DNA from: Larix kaempferi
Taxonomy: Eukaryota; Streptophyta; Pinopsida; Pinales; Pinaceae
Assembly: GCA_027924585.1 (NCBI GenBank)
Contig: BSBM01002089.1
Coordinates: 131,501 to 195,500, forward strand
Direction of reading: 5' to 3'
Length of the DNA: 64,000 nt
Shown: one piece after another, positions 35,481 through 47,403 of the stretch
Position numbering within the stretch: the first letter of the stretch is position 1
How the letters are laid out: the number at the start of each line of letters is the position of its first letter
The notes under the pieces: generated by a model
Database searches by the model: none
What the model was told of the DNA's origin: nothing
The model's input: only the letters and a program-made list of their open reading frames with translations
Position numbers and translations under genes: made by a program

Positions 35481-38400
35481 AACTAGTACTCTTTTGACCA
35501 TATTGATTCTTGAAACTATAATGAGGATTTTCATCTCTAATGTACACATCCATTTTTTTAAATCAAATTATGTGAGATCATTGTATTTAAATACATTTAT
35601 AGCTAACATCCCAATACTATATGTGAATTTTACCTCATTCTTGAAACATGTGGCATGGGAAATTCAATTTAGTGTATTAGCCTAAATTTTGAATAGAATA
35701 GATGGGTTTTGAGGAGTAGGGAGACTATTAGGAAGGAATGAAAAATTGGGGTCAAGAAAAATAAAGGTGTTAGGGAGGAGAAGGATGGTGTAGAAAATAA
35801 AAAGGGAGGGTATGATGGTAAGAGGGTTAGTAACGAATCCAAATATGGTGAAAATAAGAATGGAAAAGTAAAGAAAACTAGTCTCTAATCTTAGATAAGT
35901 CATTGAGTATGATGTTAATCCTCCTAAGATGTTCAACGATGAAAATCCATATGTATTCTTTATAATGTAACTCTCTTTGAATATTATTACTATATATGTG
36001 TTCTAGATAGACCTAAATTCTTAGGAATCTATAAGGTTGTGATCTATGGGTATGAAGGTCTTAACAAGTCCACTAAAATAAAATAAGATGAGAAAGGAAT
36101 ATTCTTATTCTCATGGATTTTTTTTGTTAAAAATGTGTTTCCAAATGATGCAAATAAATCTTTGCTTGATTAATGGGAGGGTTATTCTAGCATCTACCAC
36201 TCTTTTATCCAATGCATTTTGAAATGCTATGAATTTCTTAGTACCATATGGATGAACAAAAGTTATGAGGTTGATGATACAATATCCACCCAATGGGTAA
36301 GAAAAAAAACTCAAAAATGAAGTTGAAGTAATTATCTCCCTATATACCATGGATTTCAAAAAACAATTAATTAAAATATTACGTATCTCCCGTTCATAAA
36401 ATTATGTGTTTACTACACAAATAGCTCTCTAATTATGAAGATATGTATTTTCACAAAACAATTTGAGCATCATTCCAAATAATTTTTAATGTCACCATAT
36501 TTAATAATTTCCAGTAGCCAAAACAAGGTAGAACAAGACAAATTGATGCCCTTTTCATTTGATTTAGAGTTAATACCCTCAACATTAGCATCAAAATACT
36601 TGAAAATAGTTTATCTACATGCATCTTTAATAGTTGGTGACCTCGTTAAGTCAAAGTAGTCTAAGATAGAGTTGTTTGTTGATTCTTTTGTGATACTTTG
36701 ATCAATTCAAAGCGATATACAACAATTCATGTGGAGAATCATTGACCATCTTTGTATGTTGTTCATAGTTTGACAAATATGGCATAATTATTTGTAAGAT
36801 GGAAACCTAAGATTGGAGATAGTTTTTATAATTAAGTATTTGTCTAAAGAAATCTATTCTTTTACCATTATACCTTTGGGAAATATTTATGTTTGGACAT
36901 GCATTGGTGTATACTTTAGTACAAAACACCAATGAATTCTCAAAATATTGAAATTAAGAAGCCATCAACAACTTAGATTGAATCATGTTGACCAACACCA
37001 ACCTATTTGAGTGGGGAAACTGAAAATGTCACATTTTGAATGACAGGAAGATATTAAAAATTATAGTAAATTGAGGAAATAATAATTGTGATCATTTAGG
37101 TAGAACATTAAAGCAAATATAGAAACAAAGAAACAACAAAAGTTTCAAACACATAAATGGTTTCAAACCTCTTGAAAGTCCAACCAATTAAGATATTACT
37201 AAACACATTTTCAAATTGGCGGGGATCTATCAACCCAACTGTGTATTATAGTAGTAAATCATCTTTAATTTGGGAGAAAGAATGCATATCCAACTCATAC
37301 ACATTATCAAATATCTATGCTAGGAAAAGCTTAAACCTAGTTGATCATTATTGTAATATTAAACTAGACCAAATTGCAATAGTCTCTCTTTATTTAGTTT
37401 AAGCCTAGGTCATTTAAGTTGTGCGGTCTCACTCTCTCTTATTTGAACCTAATCATTAAATTATTCTCTCTCTCTTTGGATTAGGCTATTAAATTGTAGT
37501 AACATTACACATCATTATGCAACAAACCTCATAAAATGGAATAATATCTATCGATCTATGTTATTCAAACCTATGGAATCTCTCTCCAACTTAAGCCATT
37601 AAACTTTTAGTAACATTGTGAATCATAATAAAACCTAATTCATAATATGGTATCAAAACATATTTCTATAGATACATACCATTATTATGGTGACATTGTA
37701 GAGCATAATGCAAGACTATTAAATATTGGTGACATCTCTAATTCTCTTTGGACCAAGAACATTAAATTTCTTTCTCTTCATAAAATGAATCTAAATCTAA
37801 TTCTCACTCAAAAGAAAGTGTCTCTCGCCATGGAAATATAAGAAAACGGAAGCCTTAAGTTCGGGAATTGTCCTAGATATTAGAAAACATAAGTATAAGA
37901 CTCTCTTTCTATAGAATGGAAGCCTTAAGTTGGGGCATCAACCTAGATAGTATAAAACATTTTACAAATAATCTAAGAAATACCTTGGTTTGAATCCTTA
38001 AGTTGGGGCATCAACCTACGTATTAGAAAACATTTTACAAATAATTTAATAAAAATCTGAGTCATAAACTCTCAAAAGTCGTATTTTTTTCCCCTTTTTG
38101 CATTCTAATAAAAAATCGATGGTCCAATGAAAATTTTGGTAATTGATAAGACCTTCTCTAGTCATATCAAGGTAAAGTAAAACAAATATTCAAGATATTC
38201 ATTTTTTTTTTTTAATTCCATTGCTAAAGGTTGGGATGTATCCATTAAAGTTTTCACAAATTGTCTTCAATATTTTTTATATTTTTCTTAGATATGGTTA
38301 TTTATTTATATGTTATTCATTTATAAGTTTATTAATATTGATAGAAGGAGAAGCAAGGTTAAGGATAGATATGATATAGGTGGTGTACATTTAGAGTAGA

Positions 38401-39949
38401 GTTGAAGAGAAAGTTCATTAAGATAATTAACTTCTTGTATGGAAGAATGAAGATTGCACATTCCTTAAAGAGGCTATGAAACCACTTGATTGTGATGATT
38501 AAAAAATAAGAAAAATATTTGGATTGGTTGTATAGATGAATATCACTATTTGTAAAGGCTGGTAGAAGAGAGAAGTCCATATTGAGTCCTTGAGGCACTA
38601 TAAAGGTAATTGGTTTTTCCTTCATTTTGCAGGTCAAAACCCTCTTGAAGGTGTGAAGCGACAAGTGACAAGCGATAAGTATATCGACCCTCTCTCCATG
38701 GGTTTCTATGGGTCCCGACTCCCTCTCTTTTCTATTCAACATCAAGTTGTTAGTATTTTTAACGTTTTGATCGATATCGATAAAAAAAAAAAAAAAATGA
38801 ATATTTTTGTAATCGTAGTGGTTGTTAAATATTTCGATTGAAAGCCAGATCCTTTTGTACCCATATGAATGTATAACTTTCACATATTATATATAACTAT
38901 GGCTAAGTAAAATAATATTTTATCCAACTTATATCTTTGACTTTTCATACATATTAATTGTAGTCATTATATACCATGTAAGGTCTTTTGTCTTTGGTAA
39001 ACTAATTCCTAGTGTTAACTAGAAATAAATTGGAATGCATGCACATAGTAGAAACCAAAGTATTATCTTCTAAACATATTTCTTCAAAAAAATTTCTTCT
39101 AAATTGGTTGTTGAGAGCACATATGTCAAAGGTGCAAAAGGAATACACTTTCACATATTTTATTTTCTAGTTCGTTATGTAGGCATATATGTAAATATGC
39201 TTAGAAGTATCACTAGTAACAAAATGACCTCTAAAAATATCACAACTCATTACCTAAATTGAATATCTAAAAAAATTATAGTTCCTTTTAAAAACTATAA
39301 TAAGTCCCAAATAGCAAGTTACTCTAGTTATTTTTTAAGGGTAGGACTTATTTTATATTAGAGGGGAAAAAATTATAACATACTTGGCAATACTTGGCAG
39401 AGGGTTCTAGGTCAATTGTCTTAACTTCAAACTCATACTATTACATGCTAAGCTCTTAACTTGTGCATATACCAAAACAAAATTTAGAACCACATTTATG
39501 GTATTAGGCCTTTGATCCTCAAATGAAAATGAAATATAGGAAATAATGTTTTCCATGTGACCTATGGAATTTAATAATTATCATATACAAAATGTAACCA
39601 ATTTGAAGGAAACATGACTTGTATCCTCTAAAAGATATGTTAAAAAACATAAAATATTTATGGACATAAAGAAAACTAGACCCTATCCTTTGATGTCTAG
39701 TTTGCACTCTCATCCAAGGAGATGGGGTGCTCAAGACCAACCCCATGTGGTTGCTCTTATCTATCTTCCTTTGTGTCCTTTGAAGTATTTATAATCCCTT
39801 AAGGGCTTGTAGAAGAAAATATTTATCATTTCACTGGTGGAAGTTCTCTGAGATTTCTTTTATGGATGGGTTGTTACATTCAACCATAGAGTCCAAATGT
39901 ATATAATTTTTTTCCAATGTAGATCAAAATTTAATGAGTACTAGGTACA
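35481..39949. other. AT-rich intergenic DNA, nothing recognised
   Basis: Scattered short frames only. It contains a purine-rich patch (35690-35930), the repeat at 37849-38060 and homopolymer runs near 38195 and 38788. Confidence 0.4.
37849..38060. repeat. three diverged copies of a 70-73-bp unit
   Basis: Units start GAAGCCTTAAGTT (37849), GAAGCCTTAAGTTGGGGC (37919) and GAATCCTTAAGTTGGGGC (37992). The second and third share CATTTTACAAATAAT. Confidence 0.8.
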
Positions 39950-40382
39950 TCTGGTTGGTTGACTGCATCTTCATTAGAGTCAGAGGCTGACAGTGAGCGA
40001 GATGCTCACAGTGATGATGAGGCACATAAGAGTGATTCCTTTTATTCGATGGATGACCGAGATGCTCATGATGCTGATGATACTTAGAGGAGTGATTCTT
40101 TAGAATCAAATCAAATGGATGGGCATGATGCTCATACAAGTACCAACCAGATACTTAGTTGGTATGAGATGATTGAGATGGACTTAGCTCAGGAGAGAGC
40201 CGAGTTAGTTCAGAGACAGAGGGATATCACTTACAGTTCAGTGGATCCACTTGATGGCAGTCTCAGAGATTGGCTACAACAGAGATTCAGAGGGAGTCTA
40301 GATTAGGGATCACTGACATAGTCAATGAGTGAGAAGGGGGCTTCTTCCGGATCCACAATGATGGAGTTGGACCGGGTTACTA
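39950..40382 (+). other. 3' internal part of a plus-strand element, interrupted at 40382
   Basis: A partly open, Asp/Ser/Glu-rich stretch (frames near 39960-40100 and 40115-40306) that I do not recognise. It joins across the insertion at 40383-47398 to 47404-47510, which ends in a polypurine tract and an LTR. It is therefore probably the distal internal region of that LTR element. Confidence 0.45.
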
Positions 40383-40986
40383 TGTTAAGATTTAATATGC
40401 TAAGACAGAAAATAGCAGCATTACATTCCATTTCACAATAATAGCATATACAGGATCACTGAAGAAACAACAAGCATAGCATAAACACAAGAGACACAGA
40501 TTTATCCTGGGAAACCCTCATGGGGTAGAAAACCCAGTAAAGCTTCCTCAATATAGATGACCAGCAATATACAAAGATGCAAACCAAAGACATGATATCC
40601 TCCTCCACCATAGCAGACCTCTCCTCCACAAGTGCGCTATCCTCAAGTGAATGTGTGTATCAAATGAGGAACACACCTCCTCTATTTATACACTACACTG
40701 ACATATATTTTACACAAGTACACGTAGGCTCATATTTAACCAATGGGTTAAATACCCCACTACAACTGACTGGGCCGACCCCTCTAGGGTGGTCTAATAA
40801 CCCTTTGACCCACATAACAAATACAGGGCCGACCCCCACTAGGGAAGTCTAATAACCCAAGTTACCACATTCCGACGGAGGAATAAACATCTCCGGATAT
40901 ACAATAAGATCTTTACGGAGGAATGAAACATCTCCGGAATAATAAAGTACAATTATAATATTCTTTGAATTTACAATATCTCAACA
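40383..40986 (-). repeat. 3' LTR of the 40383-47398 element
   Basis: On the minus strand it begins TGTTGAGATATTG at 40986 and ends CTTAACA at 40383. It is 604 bp and differs from its partner at nine sites. The minus-strand polypurine tract AAGGGGGAG (40987-40995) lies next to it. Confidence 0.95.
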
Positions 40987-41206
40987 CTCCCCCTTAACGA
41001 GAAGGATATTATAACAGCATCTGCATGAGCAAGGAGTCATCAACATCATACATGATACATCTATAAATCATTGGAAGCTTTCTCAACATCATCAGTAACT
41101 CAACCAGTTACTTGAACATCTTCAATACTGGAACATCAACATCTTCAGTACTGAGTCTTTATCTTCTGCAGTACTCAAACAGCTACAACAACATCATCAT
41201 CTGGAT

Positions 41207-41760
41207 CCTCACGATCATCAGTATCATCATCTCATGATCATCAGCATCGTCATCACACGATCATCAGCATCGTCATCACACGATCAGCATCATCGTCATC
41301 ACACGATCAGCATCATCGTCATCACACGATGATCAGCATCATCATCACACGATCATCAGCATCGTCACACGATCAGCATCATCATCATCACACGATCAGC
41401 ATCATCGTCATCACATGATGATCAGCATCATCATCACACGATCATCAGCATCGTCACACGATCATCAGCATCGTCATCACATGATCAGCAGCATTGTCAT
41501 CACATGATCAGCAGCATCATCATCACACGATCAGCAGCATTGTCATCACACGATCAGCAGCATTGTCATCACACGATCAGCAACATCGTCATCACACGAT
41601 CAACAGCATCGTCATCACACGATCAGCAGCATCGTCATCACACAATCAGCAGCATCGTCATCACACAATCAGCAGCATCGTCATCACACGATCAACAGCA
41701 TCGTCATCACATGATCATCAGCATCGTCATCTAGATCATCACGATCAGCAACATCATCAA
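41207..41760. repeat. array (a): CATCA/CACGATCAG minisatellite
   Basis: Dozens of variants of the words ATCATCACACGATCAGCAGCATCGTC, with units of about 15-24 bp, run without interruption. Long His/Ser/Gln-rich frames on the plus strand are artefacts. Confidence 0.9.
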
Positions 41761-41895
41761 TACAAGTATCCTCATCAATACAAGTATACACATCAGCAAT
41801 ACAAGTATCCTCATCAATACAAGTATACATATCATCAATACAAGTATCCTCATCAATACAAGTATACATATCATCAATACAAGTATACACAATAG
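41761..41895. repeat. array (b): AATACAAGTATCCTCATC minisatellite
   Basis: About seven copies of an 18-21-bp unit alternate between AATACAAGTATCCTCATC and AATACAAGTATACATATCATC. Confidence 0.92.
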
Positions 41896-41924
41896 CAGCA
41901 TACCCTGCAACACACAAGATCCAA

Positions 41925-42370
41925 TTACGGGATGATCAATCCCTCTCACTTTAGGACATAGATCCAAGGATGATACAATCCTGATCCGCTTACGGGATGA
42001 TCAGTCCCTCTCGATTTAAGACAACTCTCATGTCTATGGATAATGCAATCCAGATCAACTTACAGGATGATCAATCCTTATCACTTTAAGACACCTCACC
42101 ATGTCTAGGGACGAGGCAATCCCAATCTATTTACAGGATGATTAGTCCTTATCACTTTAAGACATCTTACCATGTCTAGGGACGAGGCAATCCCAATCTA
42201 TTTACAGGATGATCAGTCCTTATCACTTTAAGACATCTCACCATGTCTAGGGATGAGGCAATCCCAATCTATTTACAGGATGATTAGTCCTTATCACTTT
42301 AAGGCATCTCACCATGTCTAGGGACGAGGAAATCCCAATCTATTTACAGGATGATTAGTCCTCTCAATCT
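41925..42370. repeat. array (c): about 72-bp units with a GGAT..ATCC-type hairpin
   Basis: Six to seven units each contain a short hairpin followed by ACTTTAAGACATCT and CATGTCTAGGGACGAGG. The hairpin stem varies in a paired way: GGGATGATCAGTCCC at 41994-42008 against AGGATGATCAATCCT at 42064-42078. Confidence 0.9.
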
Positions 42371-42985
42371 CATTTAGGACTATCCTTCCTTTTGGAATTA
42401 CTGGATTTACTGTCCAAGGATGATTTAATCCACTCAATTCATTTAGGACTATCCTTCCTTTCAGAATTACTGGATTTACTGTCCAAGGATGATTTAATCC
42501 ACTCAATTCATTTAGGACTATCCTTCCTTTCGGAATTACTGGATTTACTGTCCAAGGATGATTTAATCCACTCAATTCATTTAGGACTATCCTTCCTTTC
42601 GGAATTACTGGATTTACTATCCAAGGATGATTTAATCCACTCAATTCATTTAGGACTATCCTTCCTTTCGAAATTACTGGATTTACTGTCCAAGGATGAT
42701 TTAATCCACTCAATTCATTTAGGACTATCCTTCCTTTCGGAATTACTGGATTTACTGTCCAAGGATGATTTAATCCACTCAATTCATTTAGGACTATCCT
42801 TCCTTTCGGAATTACTGGATTTACTGTCCAAGGATGATTTAATCCACTCAATTCATTTAGGACTATCCTTCCTTTCGGAATTACTGGATTTACTGTCCAA
42901 GGATGATTTAATCCACTCAATTCATTTAGGACTATCCTTCCTTTCGGAATTACTGGATTTACTGTCCAAGGATGATTTAATCCAC
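42371..42985. repeat. array (d): nine copies of a 69-bp unit
   Basis: CTGGATTTACTGTCCAAGG starts at 42401 and recurs every 69 bp to 42953, with very few differences. Each unit contains GGATGATTTAATCC. Because 69 is divisible by three, the array keeps frames open on both strands (372 codons plus, 225 codons minus). These are not genes. Confidence 0.96.
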
Positions 42986-43369
42986 AACTGTACATTTAGG
43001 ACCACGTCCAAGGATGACTTAATCCTCAACCGTACATTTAGGACCACGTCCAAGGATTACTTAATCCTCCACCATACATTTAGGACCACGTCCAAGGATG
43101 ACTTAATCCTCCACCGTACATTTAGGACCACGTCCAAGGATGACTTAATCCTCCACCGTACATTTAGGACTACGTCCAAGGATGACTTAATCCTCAACCG
43201 TACATTTAGGACTACATCCAAGGATGACTTAATCCTCAACCGTACATTTAGGACCACGTCCAAGAATGACTTAATCCTCAACCGTACATTTAGGACCACG
43301 TCCAAGGATGACTTAATCCTCCACCGTACATTTAGGACCACGTCCAAGGATGACTTAATCCTCAACTAT
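42986..43369. repeat. array (e): nine copies of a 42-bp unit
   Basis: TACATTTAGGACCACGTCC recurs every 42 bp from about 42991 to 43327. Each unit holds GGATGACTTAATCC or a close variant. It shares the hairpin word with arrays (c), (d) and (f). Confidence 0.95.
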
Positions 43370-43870
43370 CCATCAAGGACTTCATTCTCGAAGACATATG
43401 TCTACGGTTCTTCTTTCGGACTGAAGTCCAGGGATGATCCAATCCCCTCACATGTTCACCAAGAACTTCATTCACGAAGACATACGTCTACGGATCTTCT
43501 TTCGGACTGAAGTCCAGGGATGATCCAATCCCCTCACATGTTCACCAAGAACTTCATTCACGAAGACATACGTCTACGGCTCTCTTTAGGACTGAAAGTC
43601 CAGGGATGATCCAATCCCCTCAATTCCACCGAGGACTTCATTCTCGGAGATCTTACGTCTACGGCTCTGTTTAGGACTGAAAGTCCAGGGATGATCCAAT
43701 CCCCTCAAGTCCACCAAGGACTTCATTCTCGGAGACCTCACGTCTACGGATCTCTTTAGGACTGAAAGTCTAGGGATGATCCAATCCCCTCAACTGTCCA
43801 CTAAGGACTTTATTCTCGGAGACCTCATGTCTACGACTCTCTTTAGGACTGAAAGTCCAAGGATGATGCA
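43370..43870. repeat. array (f): about six units of 75-85 bp
   Basis: Units contain AAGGACTTCATTCTCGGAG, ACGTCTACGG, TTTAGGACTGAAAGTCC and GGGATGATCCAATCCC. The last word is again a short hairpin (GGGAT..ATCCC). A poly-T run of over 20 bases follows at about 44068-44090. Confidence 0.9.
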
Positions 43871-46781
43871 ATCCTCACATGTATTCTCATCAATTACTAT
43901 CGATCCTGGGAACCCATACAGAACCTGATTCACACTTCTTCTTTAATTACACCATTAAGCGAATGGTCTTATCTAGCCACTTGGAGCAAACATCTCATCA
44001 TGATTCTCTTCTTCTTTTTAAGAGAATCTTCTAGCCACAAGCCTTCTATAGTGTGTTTGATTTGAAAATCTTTTTTTTTTTTTTTTTTTGTTTAACATCC
44101 ATCGCTTGTTCAGTGTTCATCATTCATCATGATCTTTCCTACAAATCAAAATTAAGTACATGATTAGTAATACTTCATAATCATCAAATCATATTGACAT
44201 GATAACCTATTATGCATACAGATATCATTTACATAGTTATGCAACTATTTTGACCAATACTTTGGCACAACACTTTCCCATATCCTGTATGCATACAGTG
44301 GCTATCTAGATGCCTTCCATCTCTACCAGAACATACTATCGAGAGTGTGCACAGCTCTCAGCATGTCAGCAAAGAGGTTTCATTCTAGACAAGCAACAAT
44401 GGAATGTTTGTCCAACTTACCAATCATATGCATATTAGTAGTATACTGTTCAATGCTCTATGAATGTTTACACTCAGCATCATATATTCTAGGAATACAA
44501 ATATGCATACAACCTATTACAGGCAATATCATTTACTATTTCAAATAACAACTCAAATACTTATCTTTTATGTTTGTGTGGTTGCTTCCCGCTTGATCTT
44601 CTGTATGTCTTTTGAACTTCTATTCATTCTGTACCACTGTGCATGTTCAAGTGTCATCCTCATGATCTCATACACAAACATACACCCATTAGTATGTTCT
44701 AAATGTTATCAAAACATTATAGTTCTAAATAATCTTGAAAATGTATAGTCATGATTATAGTTAATAAACATTAGTATTCAAGATTTCAGGGAAGTCTTCT
44801 TTTACTCATGCATATCATCAATCAAGATAAAAGACATAATATGCATAATCCCTTGATTACTAACTTTATGAATAAGCATAACCAATCATACCAAGTATAC
44901 TTACATAAGGGATCCTAACACAAGGTAAGATTCATGGGAAACATACCTGGATTAGTATACCTACTTAGTTATGTACAACATACCTAAACAATCTCTTCAA
45001 TGATTTAGAGATCCTGAGCTAGAACCTGCATGTCTCATAGGTTAAGCATAATATAACAAAGTCATACATACCTCGTAAGTAGAACAAATATTATGCATGA
45101 GTCTTTGTCTTCATGTTTTCATGGTCATGGAACCTAATTTGTCTTTTGTGATGTACCTGTATCTTGTTAGCAGACAACATCAACCTCACAAAACATCATA
45201 ATGCATTAGTACAATCATATAGCCCTAATAAATGAATGTCTTTGATCATTCACATGCATTCATACTGTTACTAGGGTGATAAGACAATTCTAACATTAAT
45301 CAAGATTGTACTAATAAATAATATGAAGACAAACACGTCATGAACTTAATTAAGAATTAGATTTCAAGACATACCTGAGCCTCCTTAAGTCATACCTGTC
45401 GAGACTTCTTGTAGTCTTCTTATGTAAGGCCTTAGCCTCAACTCCCCCTGAAACTTGATCTGGAGCTTGATTAGGGTTTGCTAGAGAAAAGCTAAAAATT
45501 CAATCTTTGACTTTCACACTTCTGAATGGATGAAAGAATATGTCTTGCTGAGCTGATCAAACTAGCATACTTCAATTTTGGAATTTCCAAAATTTGACCC
45601 CTCAAAATTGCCTTTGAAACTTCTGGATCTTCTGGACAGGATCCCGAACTAGGGTTTGATGAAGCCCACCCTTCTTCCCAAACAAAAGGTTCGATCCAAG
45701 GCTCTAAACTCTTATTTTTCTTAGGAGCTTCCAGCCGTGGTTACAGACTTCAAAAATTCCAAATTTTGCTGAAGCCCTAATTTTCCATCTTTCCGATCAA
45801 AATCCCGAAATGGGGTTTGATCAAGCCCGGTCTTCCACCCAACCAAAAAAATCGATCTTGGTCTCTAAATTTCGATTTTCCTGAGTAGCATTCAGCCGTG
45901 GACTCCAATTCCAAAAATTCTAACTTTCTCCGAAACCCTAAATTCCGGAAGCCATGAATAAAGGTGCTCCAAAAATAATTCTGTTTTGACAGAAATATGC
46001 ACCTGATTGTTTCTACTATAAATATGAAATTTTTGCTCTACAGGGTCTGAAACCCTTTTTCTGCAGTAGCCTGACCTTTCATCTTTCCATCCTGACAGGT
46101 CTGACCTCAATTGGGTTTTCTGAGAGAAAGTTATGCCAAGTGTCGCAATGTGACCTGTTTATGGGATAAAACAGGAGAGTGAACTTGTACGGCATGCCAC
46201 GTGTCACTGTTTGAACTTCGGCCTCTGAAAACTTTTCCTGAGATAGCTCGACCTGTTATATTTCCATCCTGATAGGTCTGACCTCAATTGGACTCTCTGA
46301 GAGAGAGTTATGCCAAGTGTTGCAACGTGACCTATTTATGGGATAAAACAGGAGAGCGCACTTGTACGGCATGCCACGTGTCACTGGTTCACCTTCGACC
46401 TCTGAAAACGTTTACTGAGATAGTACAGTCTGTGTACTACCTGTCACTTTTTACTAAATTTCATTTGGAGCTTCCTAGCCCAAGTTATGACCTTTTTTCC
46501 AAGGTCACCTGCTTTTGATTGAGATCTGGAAGAGGCAGAAACCCTAACGTGTACTGATCATAACTCACAAAGTACAATGAATATGAGGGTGCCCTTTGGA
46601 CACAAGGTACCTGGGGATGTTATCTTCGACCTGTAAACTTTTCAGATCCTGAACCTTCGCCAAAATGGATTTATGGTGAAAGTTCCACGATGACTGGTTT
46701 TTTCTATGAAAAACCCTAACCTTCAAATTGTCATAAGTAAAGCAAGTGTCGTAAGTGCCATACCTTTCCTTCCTTCAGGTT
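43871..46781 (-). other. non-coding 5' internal half of the 40383-47398 element
   Basis: No known gag or pol. On the minus strand there are several exon/intron-like joints, such as CTCGACAG|GTATGAC near 45400 and GGCTCAG|GTATGTC near 45375. That could mean a captured and decayed host fragment, but no protein is recognised. Two old tandem duplications are visible: about 161 bp (45641-45800 and 45802-45945) and about 176 bp (46088-46263 and 46264-46430). Confidence 0.5.
46088..46435. repeat. diverged tandem duplication of about 176 bp
   Basis: The words CCATCCTGA.AGGTCTGACCTCAATTG, TTATGCCAAGTGT, GGGATAAAACAGGAGAG and TACGGCATGCCACGTGTCACT occur in the same order twice. Confidence 0.88.
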
Positions 46782-46794
46782 AGCTCTGATACCA
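46782..46794 (-). promoter_or_regulatory. primer binding site, initiator tRNA-Met
   Basis: The minus strand reads TGGTATCAGAGCT immediately after the 5' LTR. It is a full match to the common plant primer site and fixes the orientation. Confidence 0.93.
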
Positions 46795-47398
46795 TGTTAA
46801 GATTTAATATGCTAAGACATAAAATAGCAGCATTACATTCCATTTCACAATAATAGCATATACAGGATCACTGAAGAAACAACAAGCATAGCATAAACAC
46901 AAGAGACACAGATTTATCCTGGGAAACCCTCATGGGGTAGAAAACCCAGTAAAGCTTCCTCAATATAGATGACCATCAATATACAAAGATGCAAACCAAA
47001 GACATGATATCCTCCTCCACCATAGCAGACCTCTCCTCCACAAGTGCGTTATCCTCACGTGAATGTGTGTATCAAATGAGGAAAACACCTCCTCTATTTA
47101 TACACTACACTGACATATATTTTACACAAGTACACGTAGGCTCGTATTTAACCAATGGGTTAAATACCCCACTACAAATGACTGGGACGACCCCTCTAGG
47201 GTGGTCTAATAACCCTTTGACCCACATAACAAATACAGGGCCGACCCCCACTAGGGAAGTCTAATAACCCAAGTTACCACATTCCGACGGAGGAATAAAC
47301 ATCTCCGGATATACAATAAGATCTTTACGGAGGAATGAAACATCTCCGGAATAATAAAGTACAATTATAATATTCTTTGAAGTTACAATATCTCAACA
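46795..47398 (-). repeat. 5' LTR of the 40383-47398 element
   Basis: 604 bp, same ends as its partner. It contains a TATA-like sequence (minus strand TATAAATAGAGG, about 47091-47102) suited to a promoter. Confidence 0.95.
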
Positions 47399-47403
47399 TA
47401 CTA

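Larger units (their letters stand above)
40383..47398 (-). mobile_element. non-autonomous LTR retrotransposon, 7016 bp, internal tandem arrays, no pol
   Basis: Two LTRs of exactly 604 bp (40383-40986 and 46795-47398) are flanked by the perfect duplication TACTA (40378-40382 and 47399-47403). On the minus strand the primer site TGGTATCAGAGC follows the 5' LTR at once, and a polypurine tract AAGGGGGAG precedes the 3' LTR. I counted nine differences between the LTRs by eye (about 1.5%). The internal 5.8 kb has no recognisable gag, protease, integrase or RT. Its 3' half (41207-43870) is a succession of tandem arrays and its 5' half is non-coding. The LTR is related to that of the copia fragment at 49847-50356. 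I infer a non-autonomous derivative of that copia family, mobilised in trans. Confidence 0.93.

Noticed and set aside
41494-41967. His/Ser/Gln-rich and Cys/Ile/Asp-rich frames
   Set aside because: Translation of minisatellites (a) and (b) in different frames.
42392-43510. 372-codon plus-strand open frame with 23-residue repeats (and a 225-codon minus frame)
   Set aside because: It follows exactly from 69-bp and 42-bp tandem repeats, both divisible by three, and is open on both strands. There is no known domain, and it lies in the 3' region of a minus-strand retroelement.
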